This document shows positions 40,871 through 48,377 of a stretch of DNA of 61,799 nucleotides, piece after piece; within the stretch, counting starts at the first letter, position 1; every line of letters starts with the position of its first letter. The notes under the pieces were generated by a model. That model was not told the origin of the DNA and ran no database searches. It worked only from the letters and a program-made list of their open reading frames with translations. Both the position numbers and the translations under genes were made by a program. This DNA is from Oscillospiraceae bacterium (lineage in GTDB: Bacteria > Bacillota > Clostridia > Oscillospirales > SIG627): NCBI GenBank assembly GCA_015065325.1, contig SVQO01000012.1, positions 1-61,799 of the forward strand, in the 5' to 3' direction.

Positions 40871-41371
40871 ATGAATAATACGATTGAATTTACAAGCGAC
40901 ATTAAAACAACGGCGGTATTTTCCAAGGATCACAAAAAACGCTATCTTTTGAAAATGGAATGGGATGCGAAAAAAGCAAAAGCGTGTATTATTATGACGT
41001 ATCCAAGTACGGCTAATGAATATGAACTCGATCAAACATCAATGCTTGTCCGAAACAATGCAGTTGCGCAAGGCTACGGATCGATCTCCATTGTTAACGT
41101 CTTTTGCGGTCTTGATTTTGCAAAACCCGAGACGGATAGAACAAACAGTTCAGTAATCGCGGAGGAATGCACCAAGGCAGACATCATCATCGTAGCATAC
41201 GGAAGAGGAACTTCACACACAGAACAAAAAGAACAGTTGTACGAAGCTCTGAAAAAACAATTCAAGGAGAAGCTGTATACAATCATTGACTCAGCATGTG
41301 CGCCTTTCTCGCACCCTCTTTCCCCTCGGGCAAGAGTGTGGGTGGTTGAGAAAATAAAAAATGCTGATTGA
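40871..41371 (+). CDS. DUF1643 domain protein
   Basis: This 166-residue protein has the DUF1643 pattern: R-LLKMEWD start region, IMTYPSTANEYELDQTS near residue 42, the central GYGSISIVNVF and a late IIVAYGRG. The family is frequent on phages and islands of Firmicutes and has no established activity. It overlaps the same transcription direction as the paralog genes. Confidence 0.8.
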   Translation: MNNTIEFTSDIKTTAVFSKDHKKRYLLKMEWDAKKAKACIIMTYPSTANEYELDQTSMLVRNNAVAQGYGSISIVNVFCGLDFAKPETDRTNSSVIAEECTKADIIIVAYGRGTSHTEQKEQLYEALKKQFKEKLYTIIDSACAPFSHPLSPRARVWVVEKIKNAD

Positions 41372-41393
41372 TACATATTGTTTGTTTTAAAAA

Positions 41394-41432
41394 ATGGCAA
41401 AGGTGACCGTTTGGTTGCCTTTGCTATTTTTA
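41394..41432 (+). terminator. Terminator after the DUF1643 gene
   Basis: GGCAAAGGTGACC pairs (with G-U pairs) with GGTTGCCTTTGCT, followed by ATTTTTAT. It separates the small genes from the ATPase. Confidence 0.65.
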
Positions 41433-41557
41433 TGTGTAGATTCTTTTTTTCTGTGTTTTTCGATATGTGTATGAATAATTCCCCAAGTTTTGTATATGCT
41501 TATCATAAGCTCGGGAAAACTTTCCCAGCTAATACTGAAGAAAGGAGGAAAAACGTT

Positions 41558-43276
41558 GTGAAAGTAAATGTATTAAACAAATTCAAAGCACTTGATGACC
41601 GCATCAGCGGATTCACTCCAATGATAATTTCTGATGAAGAATATGAGTTATATGAGGATATGAGCGAAAACGGATTCATCAAAACACCTAAATGGATAAT
41701 TTTTATGCACAAAAAGAAATCAAAAGATAATGTCACAAATTATTTGAAACCTATTTCAACGTATATAAATGTTATTGCATCTCAACAAGACATATCAACA
41801 TCGGAGAGAAAGTATAAGATTGAGCTTTTTAACGGTGAAAAAAATATCATTATTTCGGTAGATAGTTCCGTATTATGTTCATCTGGTGTAAAAATTCTTT
41901 TGCAGAGTGGTTGTATCTATGATGAAAACAATGTGAAATATCTGCTTCTCTATTTAGCATCATCTGCTTGCAATGCTCCTATTGAAAATGTTCATTCCAC
42001 GTTAGGATGGCGATTTGATGAAGAAGAACCTATATTTTTAGGGTCGGAATGTGTTAGCAAATTAGATATTCAAAGTCAGTACGTTGGAAATCTTGATATT
42101 AGAAAATGTGGTTCAATTGAGGCATATTTTGAAATGATTAGATCTGAAGTATTAGGAAATATAGCCTTGGAATTTGCATTTGTGTTAGGACATTGCTCTC
42201 CTATTCTGGGGTATATCAATCATTTTCGTGATCTTGGGTGTTTGCTTTTTAACTTTGGTAACGTATCAAGTCGAGGGAAATCTACTGTGGGTGAGCTCAA
42301 AACTTCCGCTTTTGGAAATCCGTCTGTAGGCAAGGCATTTCTCTCAACGTTGGATGGAACGGAGCAATCATTGGTGACCTTCACCAGCAATGCGGATTCC
42401 CATCCAGTTGTTTTCGATGAGGTTGGTACGATCGGTGCGAAAAATTTGCGTAAATTGCTGTATCAGTTGGCTTCGGGAAAAGAGAGAAGTCGCAATACCA
42501 AGGAAGGCAAGAACAAAGAAGCAAAAACTTTTAACTCGGTAATTTGCACAACTGCAGAAACACAGATCTTAGACGAGTCTGTTCCCGATGGTCTTAGAAG
42601 CCGTGTCTTTGAGATCGCTAGCGATTTGACAACATCGGCTGACAATGCGGATCGTATTAAAAAATGTGTGTATTCCAATTACGGTCATACGGGCATTGAA
42701 TTTGTAAAATTCATTGTAGCCAATAAGCTTGATACGATCTTAGAAGATTATGATAATTGCTACAATTTCTTGATTGAGCTTTACAAAAAAAACGACTTTG
42801 AATTTGGAAAACTCACAAGAAGAATACTCTCGAAATTAGCGATTGTTTTCTTAACGGCGAACTATCTGCAAAAATGCTTTCCAGAGATCGGTATTGATCT
42901 GAAAGCTATTGTGAAATTTATCGTTGATCTGGAGCGTTCCGTTGCGGATGAACGTGACATAAGTGATAAAGCTTTAGATTGCATTATACAGTATGTTTCA
43001 ACTCACAAGAGTGCTTTTATCATCGATTGCAACGAAAACTATTTATCAAGGATAGAAGGGAAAATTTCGAAAACAGGTATAACGATTCTAAAATGTGTTG
43101 TGGAGAAAATTTTATCTGAAAATGGTTTTGAAGCACCAAAAATGATCTATAAGCGTTGGCAAGATAAAGGAATTATTGAATGCGAACGGGATCGCCCATA
43201 TAAGCGCAAAAAACTCGCGGTCAATTTACCCATACAGCCAATTTTTATCTTTGATCTTTCAAAGTATAACAACTAA
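41558..43276 (+). CDS. DUF927-type ATPase (helicase/primase-like)
   Basis: This 572-residue protein starts at GTG 41558 behind AAAGGAGG; earlier in-frame starts lack a site. Walker A is GNVSSRGKST at about 234-243 and Walker B is PVVFDE at about 283-288, followed by a sensor-like SVICTTAE. This is the DUF927 layout, proteins found with replication modules of mobile elements and thought to act as superfamily 3-like or AAA-type helicases. It is the probable replication ATPase of the element. No primase motif is apparent N-terminally. Confidence 0.82.
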   Translation: MKVNVLNKFKALDDRISGFTPMIISDEEYELYEDMSENGFIKTPKWIIFMHKKKSKDNVTNYLKPISTYINVIASQQDISTSERKYKIELFNGEKNIIISVDSSVLCSSGVKILLQSGCIYDENNVKYLLLYLASSACNAPIENVHSTLGWRFDEEEPIFLGSECVSKLDIQSQYVGNLDIRKCGSIEAYFEMIRSEVLGNIALEFAFVLGHCSPILGYINHFRDLGCLLFNFGNVSSRGKSTVGELKTSAFGNPSVGKAFLSTLDGTEQSLVTFTSNADSHPVVFDEVGTIGAKNLRKLLYQLASGKERSRNTKEGKNKEAKTFNSVICTTAETQILDESVPDGLRSRVFEIASDLTTSADNADRIKKCVYSNYGHTGIEFVKFIVANKLDTILEDYDNCYNFLIELYKKNDFEFGKLTRRILSKLAIVFLTANYLQKCFPEIGIDLKAIVKFIVDLERSVADERDISDKALDCIIQYVSTHKSAFIIDCNENYLSRIEGKISKTGITILKCVVEKILSENGFEAPKMIYKRWQDKGIIECERDRPYKRKKLAVNLPIQPIFIFDLSKYNN

Positions 43277-43299
43277 AAAAAGAAAGGACGGTTTATAAT

Positions 43300-43626
43300 A
43301 TGAAATTTATCCCAAAAAATGTGGTAGGTCATTTTCCTGCCGAAAAAAAGTACAAAGGAGTTATTGTAGAACAAAAGCCGACTCCCGATGAGAGATATCT
43401 GTGGCTTCTTATTGAGGTGGAGGGGAAGAGTAGTATGCTCAATATTACGATTCCTACTGGCTCAATGTTGTTCAACACCTTTGCCACGGCATTTGCCGAT
43501 TCAAATGGAGAGGTAGATACCAAAGATTTTATTGATACAGAGATTGAATTTACGCTGAAAGACAGAGAGATCAATGGAACGATATATTCTAGGTTCGCTA
43601 CACTTGAAGCTGTGATGGAAAGCTAA
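43300..43626 (+). CDS. 108-residue protein of unknown function
   Basis: A beta-rich small protein starting with GHFPAEKKYKGVIVEQKPTPDERYLWLLIE. AAAGGACGG precedes the ATG. The pattern of alternating hydrophobic residues could form an OB-like barrel, and its place after the ATPase would suit a single-strand DNA-binding or helicase accessory protein. That is inference from position; no motif confirms it. Confidence 0.5.
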   Translation: MKFIPKNVVGHFPAEKKYKGVIVEQKPTPDERYLWLLIEVEGKSSMLNITIPTGSMLFNTFATAFADSNGEVDTKDFIDTEIEFTLKDREINGTIYSRFATLEAVMES

Positions 43627-43639
43627 TTTTGGTAATGTT

Positions 43640-43819
43640 ATGGAAATGTCTATCATCGAAGTATCTACTTCCAGAAAAGCTCTAAAATTTGAAGATAATA
43701 TACCGAAAACTGAGTGCATTCAACAGGAACCAATTTCAAACGAAGAACAGATTGAATTTCTTACCCCAATGACTGATTTGATTGCCCAAATGATAATTGT
43801 TGATATTGATAAAGAATAA
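43640..43819 (+). CDS. 59-residue acidic protein
   Basis: Starts at ATG 43640, 13 bases after the previous stop; an upstream GTAATG is weak as a site. Acidic, helical, ending LIAQMIIVDIDKE. It overlaps no other gene and its terminator lies 18 bases on. No family recognised; low certainty that it is translated. Confidence 0.4.
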   Translation: MEMSIIEVSTSRKALKFEDNIPKTECIQQEPISNEEQIEFLTPMTDLIAQMIIVDIDKE

Positions 43820-43837
43820 CCTAATAATGAAAACAAC

Positions 43838-43875
43838 GATCTTGGTAGGAAAATGCTTCTACCAAGATCATAAAA
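43838..43875 (+). terminator. Terminator before the recombinase gene
   Basis: GATCTTGGTAG pairs with CTACCAAGATC. It ends the ATPase unit and sets the recombinase gene apart. Confidence 0.7.
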
Positions 43876-43915
43876 ATATATTATATTTCAAACTAAAAGA
43901 AAGGACTGTAATGAT

Positions 43916-45583
43916 ATGAGACTGAACGAACACGATATGATAAACATTATCGGTAAAATGCAAGGCAAAGAATCAATGATCCCTGCGTGTGGCTATTGCA
44001 GATTCTCCACGGATATGCAAAGAGAAGAAAGTATTGAGGCTCAAATGAGAGCAATTGAGGAGTATGCAAGTAAGAACGGTTATAAAATCGTGGAGTGGTT
44101 TTGTGACCGAGCTGTCAGCGGCAAGACAGTTAACCGCCCCGAATTTCAAAGAATGCTTGATATGGTTGGCACAGATGATTGTCCTTTTCGGGCGGTTATC
44201 ATTCACAAGATGGATCGATTTTCCCGAAATGCTGCTGATGCTCTTCGATATAAAGATATACTGAGGGATTATTCTATAGAGCTTGTTTCAACTGTTGAAA
44301 AAATTCGAGACGATGCCAATGGCAGATTGTTATACGGCATAATGTCTAACATAAACCAATACTATATAGACAACCTCGCTACAGAAGTGTTGAAAGGAAT
44401 GAAAGAGAACGCTTTTAAATGTCAATGGAACGGTGGGAAACCTCCTCTTGGGTACGATGTGGATCCAACAACGAAAAAGCTGATCGTTAAGGAGGAGGAA
44501 GCTATAATAGTACGCAAGGCATTCGCGCTTGCTGCTAAGGGATATGGGTATAACAAGATCATTCAAGAGTTAAACCGCCATGGGTACAAAACGAAGGCAG
44601 GTAATCCATTCGGAAAAAATTCTTTATATGATCTGATTCAAAACGAACGCTATTACGGAGTATATATATTCAATCAAAGAGCGAAAAGATCTTCCAATGG
44701 TACAAGGAATATGCGCAAGCATAAAGATGAATCCGAGATCATTCGCATAGAGGGAGGCAATCCAGCCATCGTCTCGAAAGAACTTTGGGACAGAGCCAAT
44801 GCCTCCCGAAGAATTTCTTCCAAGCTTTCAACCAGTGCAAAGTATGACTATATCCTTACTGGGTTGATCCATTGCGGAGAATGCGGAAGAAAGATGTGCG
44901 GAAATCGCAGGCACGGCAGTACCAAATCCTACCTTACTTATCGTTGCAATAAATCCTCAAATCAATTAAATTGTGCTTGTAAGGAGATTCACGCAGACGT
45001 TTTGGAATCCTTTGTAATCGACAATTTGATGAAACACTTCTTTGACCCACAAATCATAGATGTAATAACGGAGCAAGTAAACCAAAAAATCAAGGACATA
45101 ACAAGCAAAGAAAACGAGTTCGTTGTTGAAGCGAGAAATGCGCTGAAAGGCTTGAATCTGGCGAAGAATAATCTTGTAGAAGCCATTGCCCATACTGGGT
45201 ACAATCCTACAATCGGTGATAAGATTGAGTCCATCGAAAAACAGATTTCTGAATATCAATCCATCATTGATGAGAGTGAAAAAGGCAAGGAAGAAATCTC
45301 AATCAGTCGTGAGGAAGTGGAGACTAAAATCAAGCAATTAAGGGAGGATATTTTACAGAGAAAACACGTGGATTTGACGAAAATGATGCTCCAGCAGTAC
45401 ATTGATAATATTGTGATCGATAACTATACCATCAAGGTGACCTACAAGGTCACCTTTTCTGTTGCCATTGACGGAGAGGAGGTTGAAATATCTTATAAAC
45501 ATATCGTAAAAGAAGCACGGAAAAAGCTTCAAAAAGGGAGTTTGCCGTGTGTCGAAACACTCCCAAAAACCAAAGGATCATAG
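43916..45583 (+). CDS. Large serine recombinase (integrase)
   Basis: This 555-residue enzyme has the resolvase catalytic domain (YCRFSTDMQREES; nucleophile S31, with RFSRNAAD later), a recombinase domain, a zinc ribbon (CGECGRKMCGNRRHG near residue 325) and a long coiled coil towards the C-terminus (EIHADVLESFV onward). These are features of integrases of small Firmicutes islands and prophages. AAAGGAC precedes the ATG. It ends 25 bases before a TGGTGCCG relic and 80 before the tRNA 3' end, the expected location of an element integrase next to its attachment site. Confidence 0.92.
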   Translation: MRLNEHDMINIIGKMQGKESMIPACGYCRFSTDMQREESIEAQMRAIEEYASKNGYKIVEWFCDRAVSGKTVNRPEFQRMLDMVGTDDCPFRAVIIHKMDRFSRNAADALRYKDILRDYSIELVSTVEKIRDDANGRLLYGIMSNINQYYIDNLATEVLKGMKENAFKCQWNGGKPPLGYDVDPTTKKLIVKEEEAIIVRKAFALAAKGYGYNKIIQELNRHGYKTKAGNPFGKNSLYDLIQNERYYGVYIFNQRAKRSSNGTRNMRKHKDESEIIRIEGGNPAIVSKELWDRANASRRISSKLSTSAKYDYILTGLIHCGECGRKMCGNRRHGSTKSYLTYRCNKSSNQLNCACKEIHADVLESFVIDNLMKHFFDPQIIDVITEQVNQKIKDITSKENEFVVEARNALKGLNLAKNNLVEAIAHTGYNPTIGDKIESIEKQISEYQSIIDESEKGKEEISISREEVETKIKQLREDILQRKHVDLTKMMLQQYIDNIVIDNYTIKVTYKVTFSVAIDGEEVEISYKHIVKEARKKLQKGSLPCVETLPKTKGS

Positions 45584-45607
45584 AAAAACCGCCGTTTTTG
45601 TGAGTGT

Positions 45608-45615
45608 TGGTGCCG
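45608..45615. other. Short relic of a tRNA 3' end
   Basis: TGGTGCCG here matches the first 8 bases of both 12-base copies at 37934 and 45663. It may be the true right crossover core or a remnant of an earlier integration. Confidence 0.4.
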
Positions 45616-45661
45616 ACCCGTGAAAAGAAAAACTCCCGAAGCATATAGCTTCGGGAGTTTG
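45616..45661 (-). repeat. Terminator-type repeat, copy B (tRNA-Leu terminator)
   Basis: The 26 bases at 45616-45641 match 37614-37639 exactly, and 45649-45661 match 37648-37660. On the minus strand the stem directly follows tRNA-Leu(CAA) and ends in TTTTTCTTTT, so it now terminates the tRNA. Confidence 0.75.
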
Positions 45662-45662
45662 T

Positions 45663-45674
45663 TGGTGCCGGAAG
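45663..45674 (-). other. Candidate attachment site, right: tRNA-Leu 3' end
   Basis: TGGTGCCGGAAG forms the intact 3' end and CCA of tRNA-Leu(CAA) and repeats 37934-37945. It would be the reconstituted half after insertion. Confidence 0.6.
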
Positions 45675-45749
45675 CGGGGGTCGAACCCGCACGGTATCGC
45701 TACCACTGGATTTTGAGTCCAGCACGTCTGCCAATTCCATCATTCCGGC
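45663..45749 (-). tRNA. tRNA-Leu (anticodon CAA)
   Basis: An 87-base class II tRNA with encoded CCA. GCCGGAA pairs with TTCCGGC in the acceptor stem. The anticodon stem CTGGA/TCCAG frames the loop CTCAAAA, giving CAA (reads UUG). The long variable arm (TGGTAGCGATACC) and a GGTTCGACCCC T-loop are present. It is intact although the element abuts its 3' end. Confidence 0.93.
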
Positions 45750-45846
45750 GTACGGCTTATTGTATCACAAACGAGAAAGAAAATCAACAGTTTTTCAAAA
45801 TTTTTATTTTTTTATTTCTATGTCTGTGTCTCTGGAAAAAAAGGAT

Positions 45847-45875
45847 TTGCGAATTCGTTTTTCCTGTGGTATAAT
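45847..45875 (+). promoter_or_regulatory. Promoter of the PHP lipoprotein gene
   Basis: TTGCGA and TATAAT are separated by 17 bases, 30 bases before the ATG. Confidence 0.7.
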
Positions 45876-45904
45876 ATGAGCAAATCCTACCTTAGGAGGT
45901 ATTT

Positions 45905-47176
45905 ATGAAAAGCAAAATTCGTGCCCTCGCTTTTGTTTTGACCCTTTGTACATTGCTATCTACGGTGCTTTCCTCCTGTTCTTCTTCTCTGGAAGCACCG
46001 GAAGCTCCCAAGCAGACTCAGACCGCAGAGCAAGCTGCTCCTGTGAATAAAAACAACGGCAAAAAGGATTCCTTGATCACCACCGGCCAGGCGGCCCCCG
46101 CGGCAACCGAGGAGGACCTGAAGGCTTTGGAAGCGCTTTACACAGGACGCACGGCATATTACGGAGATATCCACTGCCACCCCATTGCAGGCGTAGCCAA
46201 GGATGGTAAACGAACCCTCGCCGAGTGGAAGGTAAAAATGGTTGAGGAGGATGTGGATTTCGTCGCCTTTATGAATCACAAACAGGTGGCTCACATGTAC
46301 GAGGCGGAATGGGATGACACACTGTTCATCGGCGGTACCGAGCCCGGAACCGGCATTACGGACAGCAACGCAAAAAATCCCAGCGTTCATTACAATATGT
46401 TTTTCCGAGAGCCCGAGTTTCTTTTGGAGCTGCTTGCGGAATTTCCCGAGTACAAGTACACCGGCGGCAAGGATGGAATCGCCTACAATATGGGCACCTT
46501 TTCCTATCCGAAATTCACCACCGCACGCTTTCAGCAGTTGATCGAAGCAGTTAAAGCAAAGGGAGGACTTTTCGTCAACGTACACCCCAAGCAGCAGATG
46601 GAGTCCTCCAATCCCGAGGATTACTACTTTGCAGATTACACGGGTCTTGAGGTTTTCTACGGCTATCGCGGTACTATTGTCGGCCAGGACACCAAGGACA
46701 ACTACAAGCTCTGGACCGATCTTCTTGCCTCCGGCAAGCGCCTTTGGGCAACCGCGGGGAGCGATAGCCATCAAGATGCTACCAATGCGGCTTTGACCTG
46801 TATTTACTCCGAAGAACAAAAGGATCAGGCTTATCTGGATCAGCTTACCGTAGGTGATTTCACCGCGGGCTTTGTAGGAATTCGCATGGTGATCGGCGAT
46901 GCAAAAATGGGATCTTCCACCGATTTTGCAGGCAAACGCCTTGTGGTTTCCGTGGGAGATATCCATTCCTCCATGTATAAAGAGGAGCACACCTACCTCG
47001 TCAATATCATTTCCAGCGAGGGTGTCGTTTACACCGGAACTTATAACGGAGTGGATCCCGTGAGCTTTGCAATCGATTGCGATGAGAACGTGGATTTCTA
47101 CCGCGTTGAGGTATTGGACGAAAAGAGAAGCACTCAGCCGATCATTGCCATTGGAAACCCCATCTGGAACGACTGA
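45905..47176 (+). CDS. PHP-domain lipoprotein
   Basis: This 423-residue lipoprotein has the lipobox LSSC (Cys25) and a short Gln/Ala/Pro-rich linker. A PHP phosphoesterase-like domain follows: metal motif GDIHCHP (D88, H90, H92), then AFMNHKQ near residue 124, VNVHPKQ and AGSDSHQD near residue 275. PHP proteins hydrolyse phosphoesters with two or three metals; extracellular lipid-anchored ones are uncharacterised. AGGAGG precedes the ATG. Confidence 0.8.
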   Translation: MKSKIRALAFVLTLCTLLSTVLSSCSSSLEAPEAPKQTQTAEQAAPVNKNNGKKDSLITTGQAAPAATEEDLKALEALYTGRTAYYGDIHCHPIAGVAKDGKRTLAEWKVKMVEEDVDFVAFMNHKQVAHMYEAEWDDTLFIGGTEPGTGITDSNAKNPSVHYNMFFREPEFLLELLAEFPEYKYTGGKDGIAYNMGTFSYPKFTTARFQQLIEAVKAKGGLFVNVHPKQQMESSNPEDYYFADYTGLEVFYGYRGTIVGQDTKDNYKLWTDLLASGKRLWATAGSDSHQDATNAALTCIYSEEQKDQAYLDQLTVGDFTAGFVGIRMVIGDAKMGSSTDFAGKRLVVSVGDIHSSMYKEEHTYLVNIISSEGVVYTGTYNGVDPVSFAIDCDENVDFYRVEVLDEKRSTQPIIAIGNPIWND

Positions 47177-47188
47177 AACGGAACAGAG

Positions 47189-47216
47189 AAAAAGCCATCG
47201 TCAGATGGCTTTTTCT
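47189..47216. terminator. Convergent terminator
   Basis: AAAAAGCCATC pairs with GATGGCTTTTT. It ends the PHP gene and overlaps the end of the converging mutY gene. Confidence 0.7.
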
Positions 47217-48247
47217 TTTGCTTTCTTTTTGATTTTTTGCAGGGCGGTGGGAATGGCGTAGGCATTTTCGATGCGGTCAAAGCTTTCCCACACAAACCCT
47301 TTCGCTTCCTTTGAGCAATACGCGAGATACCCCGTCATATGCCACTCCAAATGGGTAAAAATATGGGTAGCCTTCCCCAAAGAGATCAATTTTTCCGGAG
47401 AAAACCCCTCGCTTTTCAAGTAGCGCTCTGCATCGGAGGAGGACAGCGCGGAATCGGTGGAATAAAACTCCCACATTCCCGCCAGAAGTCCTTCTTCGGT
47501 TCTTTTCCGCAAAGCAATCTTTCCGTTACAGTAAAGAACGAATACGGTTTTCTCCAAGATTTTTCTTTCTTTTTTCGGACTTTTCACGGGAATACTTTTC
47601 CAAAGGCCGTCCTTGGAAGCACAAATATCCCGTATGGGACAAACGGAACAAAGCGGAACGCCGGCAGGGATGCAGACTCGCTCCCCCAACTCCATAATCC
47701 CTTCTGTCAAGTCCCCCGCAGCAGAACCCGTCGGATATACCTTTTCCAAAAGGGCGGAGATCTTCTTTTTGGTATCGGGCAGGGCAATATCGCTCTCATC
47801 CCCCAAAACTCGGGTCATCACACGCAAGACGTTTCCGTCTACGGCAGGTGCAGGCTCTCCGAAAGCAATGGATGCGATAGCTCCTGCGGTGTATTCACCG
47901 ATGCCGGAAAGTCGGCGTAGATCCTTTGCCTTGCGGGGCATTTCACCTCCGAAATCTTCCATAACCTTCACCGCCGCTTTCTTCAGATTACGGGCACGCG
48001 AATAATAGCCAAGGCCTTCCCAAAGCTTCAGAAGCTTATCCTCGGGACAAGCGGCGAGAGCGGCTACGTCGGGGAGTTGATGCAAAAAGCGATGATAATA
48101 AGGAATAACCGCTTCAATTCGAGTCTGCTGAAGCATCACCTCCGAGATCCAGATCCGATACGGATTTCTGCCCTCGCGCCAGGGCAAAAGCCTTCCCTCG
48201 CTGCGAAACCACTCCACTACAAGCGACGCAAATTCATTCGGGATCAC
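47201..48247 (-). CDS. mutY: Adenine DNA glycosylase MutY
   Basis: This 348-residue glycosylase removes A mispaired with 8-oxoguanine. Motifs are SEVMLQQTR with the catalytic Glu near residue 36, the helix-hairpin-helix LSGIGEYTAGAIASIAFG, catalytic Asp in VDGNVLRV, and an iron-sulfur loop with Cys at C-x7-C-x2-C-x5-C (CIPAGVPLCSVCPIRDIC). A shortened NUDIX-like recognition domain covers about residues 235-345. Complete. Confidence 0.94.
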   Translation of the reverse strand: MIPNEFASLVVEWFRSEGRLLPWREGRNPYRIWISEVMLQQTRIEAVIPYYHRFLHQLPDVAALAACPEDKLLKLWEGLGYYSRARNLKKAAVKVMEDFGGEMPRKAKDLRRLSGIGEYTAGAIASIAFGEPAPAVDGNVLRVMTRVLGDESDIALPDTKKKISALLEKVYPTGSAAGDLTEGIMELGERVCIPAGVPLCSVCPIRDICASKDGLWKSIPVKSPKKERKILEKTVFVLYCNGKIALRKRTEEGLLAGMWEFYSTDSALSSSDAERYLKSEGFSPEKLISLGKATHIFTHLEWHMTGYLAYCSKEAKGFVWESFDRIENAYAIPTALQKIKKKAKEKAI

Positions 48248-48276
48248 CTTCTCCCCTCCTTCCCTTTTCTGTATTT

Positions 48277-48305
48277 AGTATAACATATTCCAGCGCTTCA
48301 TACAA
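48277..48305 (-). promoter_or_regulatory. Promoter of mutY
   Basis: On the minus strand TTGTAT and TATACT are separated by 17 bases. Confidence 0.6.
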
Positions 48306-48328
48306 GAAAATATCAGCTTTTTCACAAA

Positions 48329-48365
48329 AAAGGTCAGCCATCGGTTTGATGACTGACCTTTAAAA
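48329..48365 (-). terminator. Terminator of the large surface protein gene
   Basis: On the minus strand AAAGGTCAGTCATC pairs with GATGGCTGACCTTT and is followed by TTT. It also lies between the giant gene and mutY. Confidence 0.8.
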
Positions 48366-48377
48366 TTTTGCGGGATT

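Larger units (their letters stand above)
37934..45674. mobile_element. Small integrative element at tRNA-Leu(CAA)
   Basis: About 7.7 kb, visibly AT-richer than its flanks, lies between two copies of the tRNA 3' end. All genes point rightward: Mor-like regulator, coiled-coil protein, membrane peptide, several tiny proteins, a paralog pair, DUF1643, a DUF927 ATPase, two small proteins and a serine recombinase 25 bases before the right repeat. No capsid, tail, relaxase, type IV secretion or resistance gene is visible. It could be a phage satellite, a replicative island or a mobilisable element. Confidence 0.7.

Noticed and set aside
37614-45661. Transposon terminal inverted repeats
   Set aside because: The repeats are direct copies of a terminator stem, no transposase is present, and a serine recombinase with a tRNA-end duplication explains the region better.
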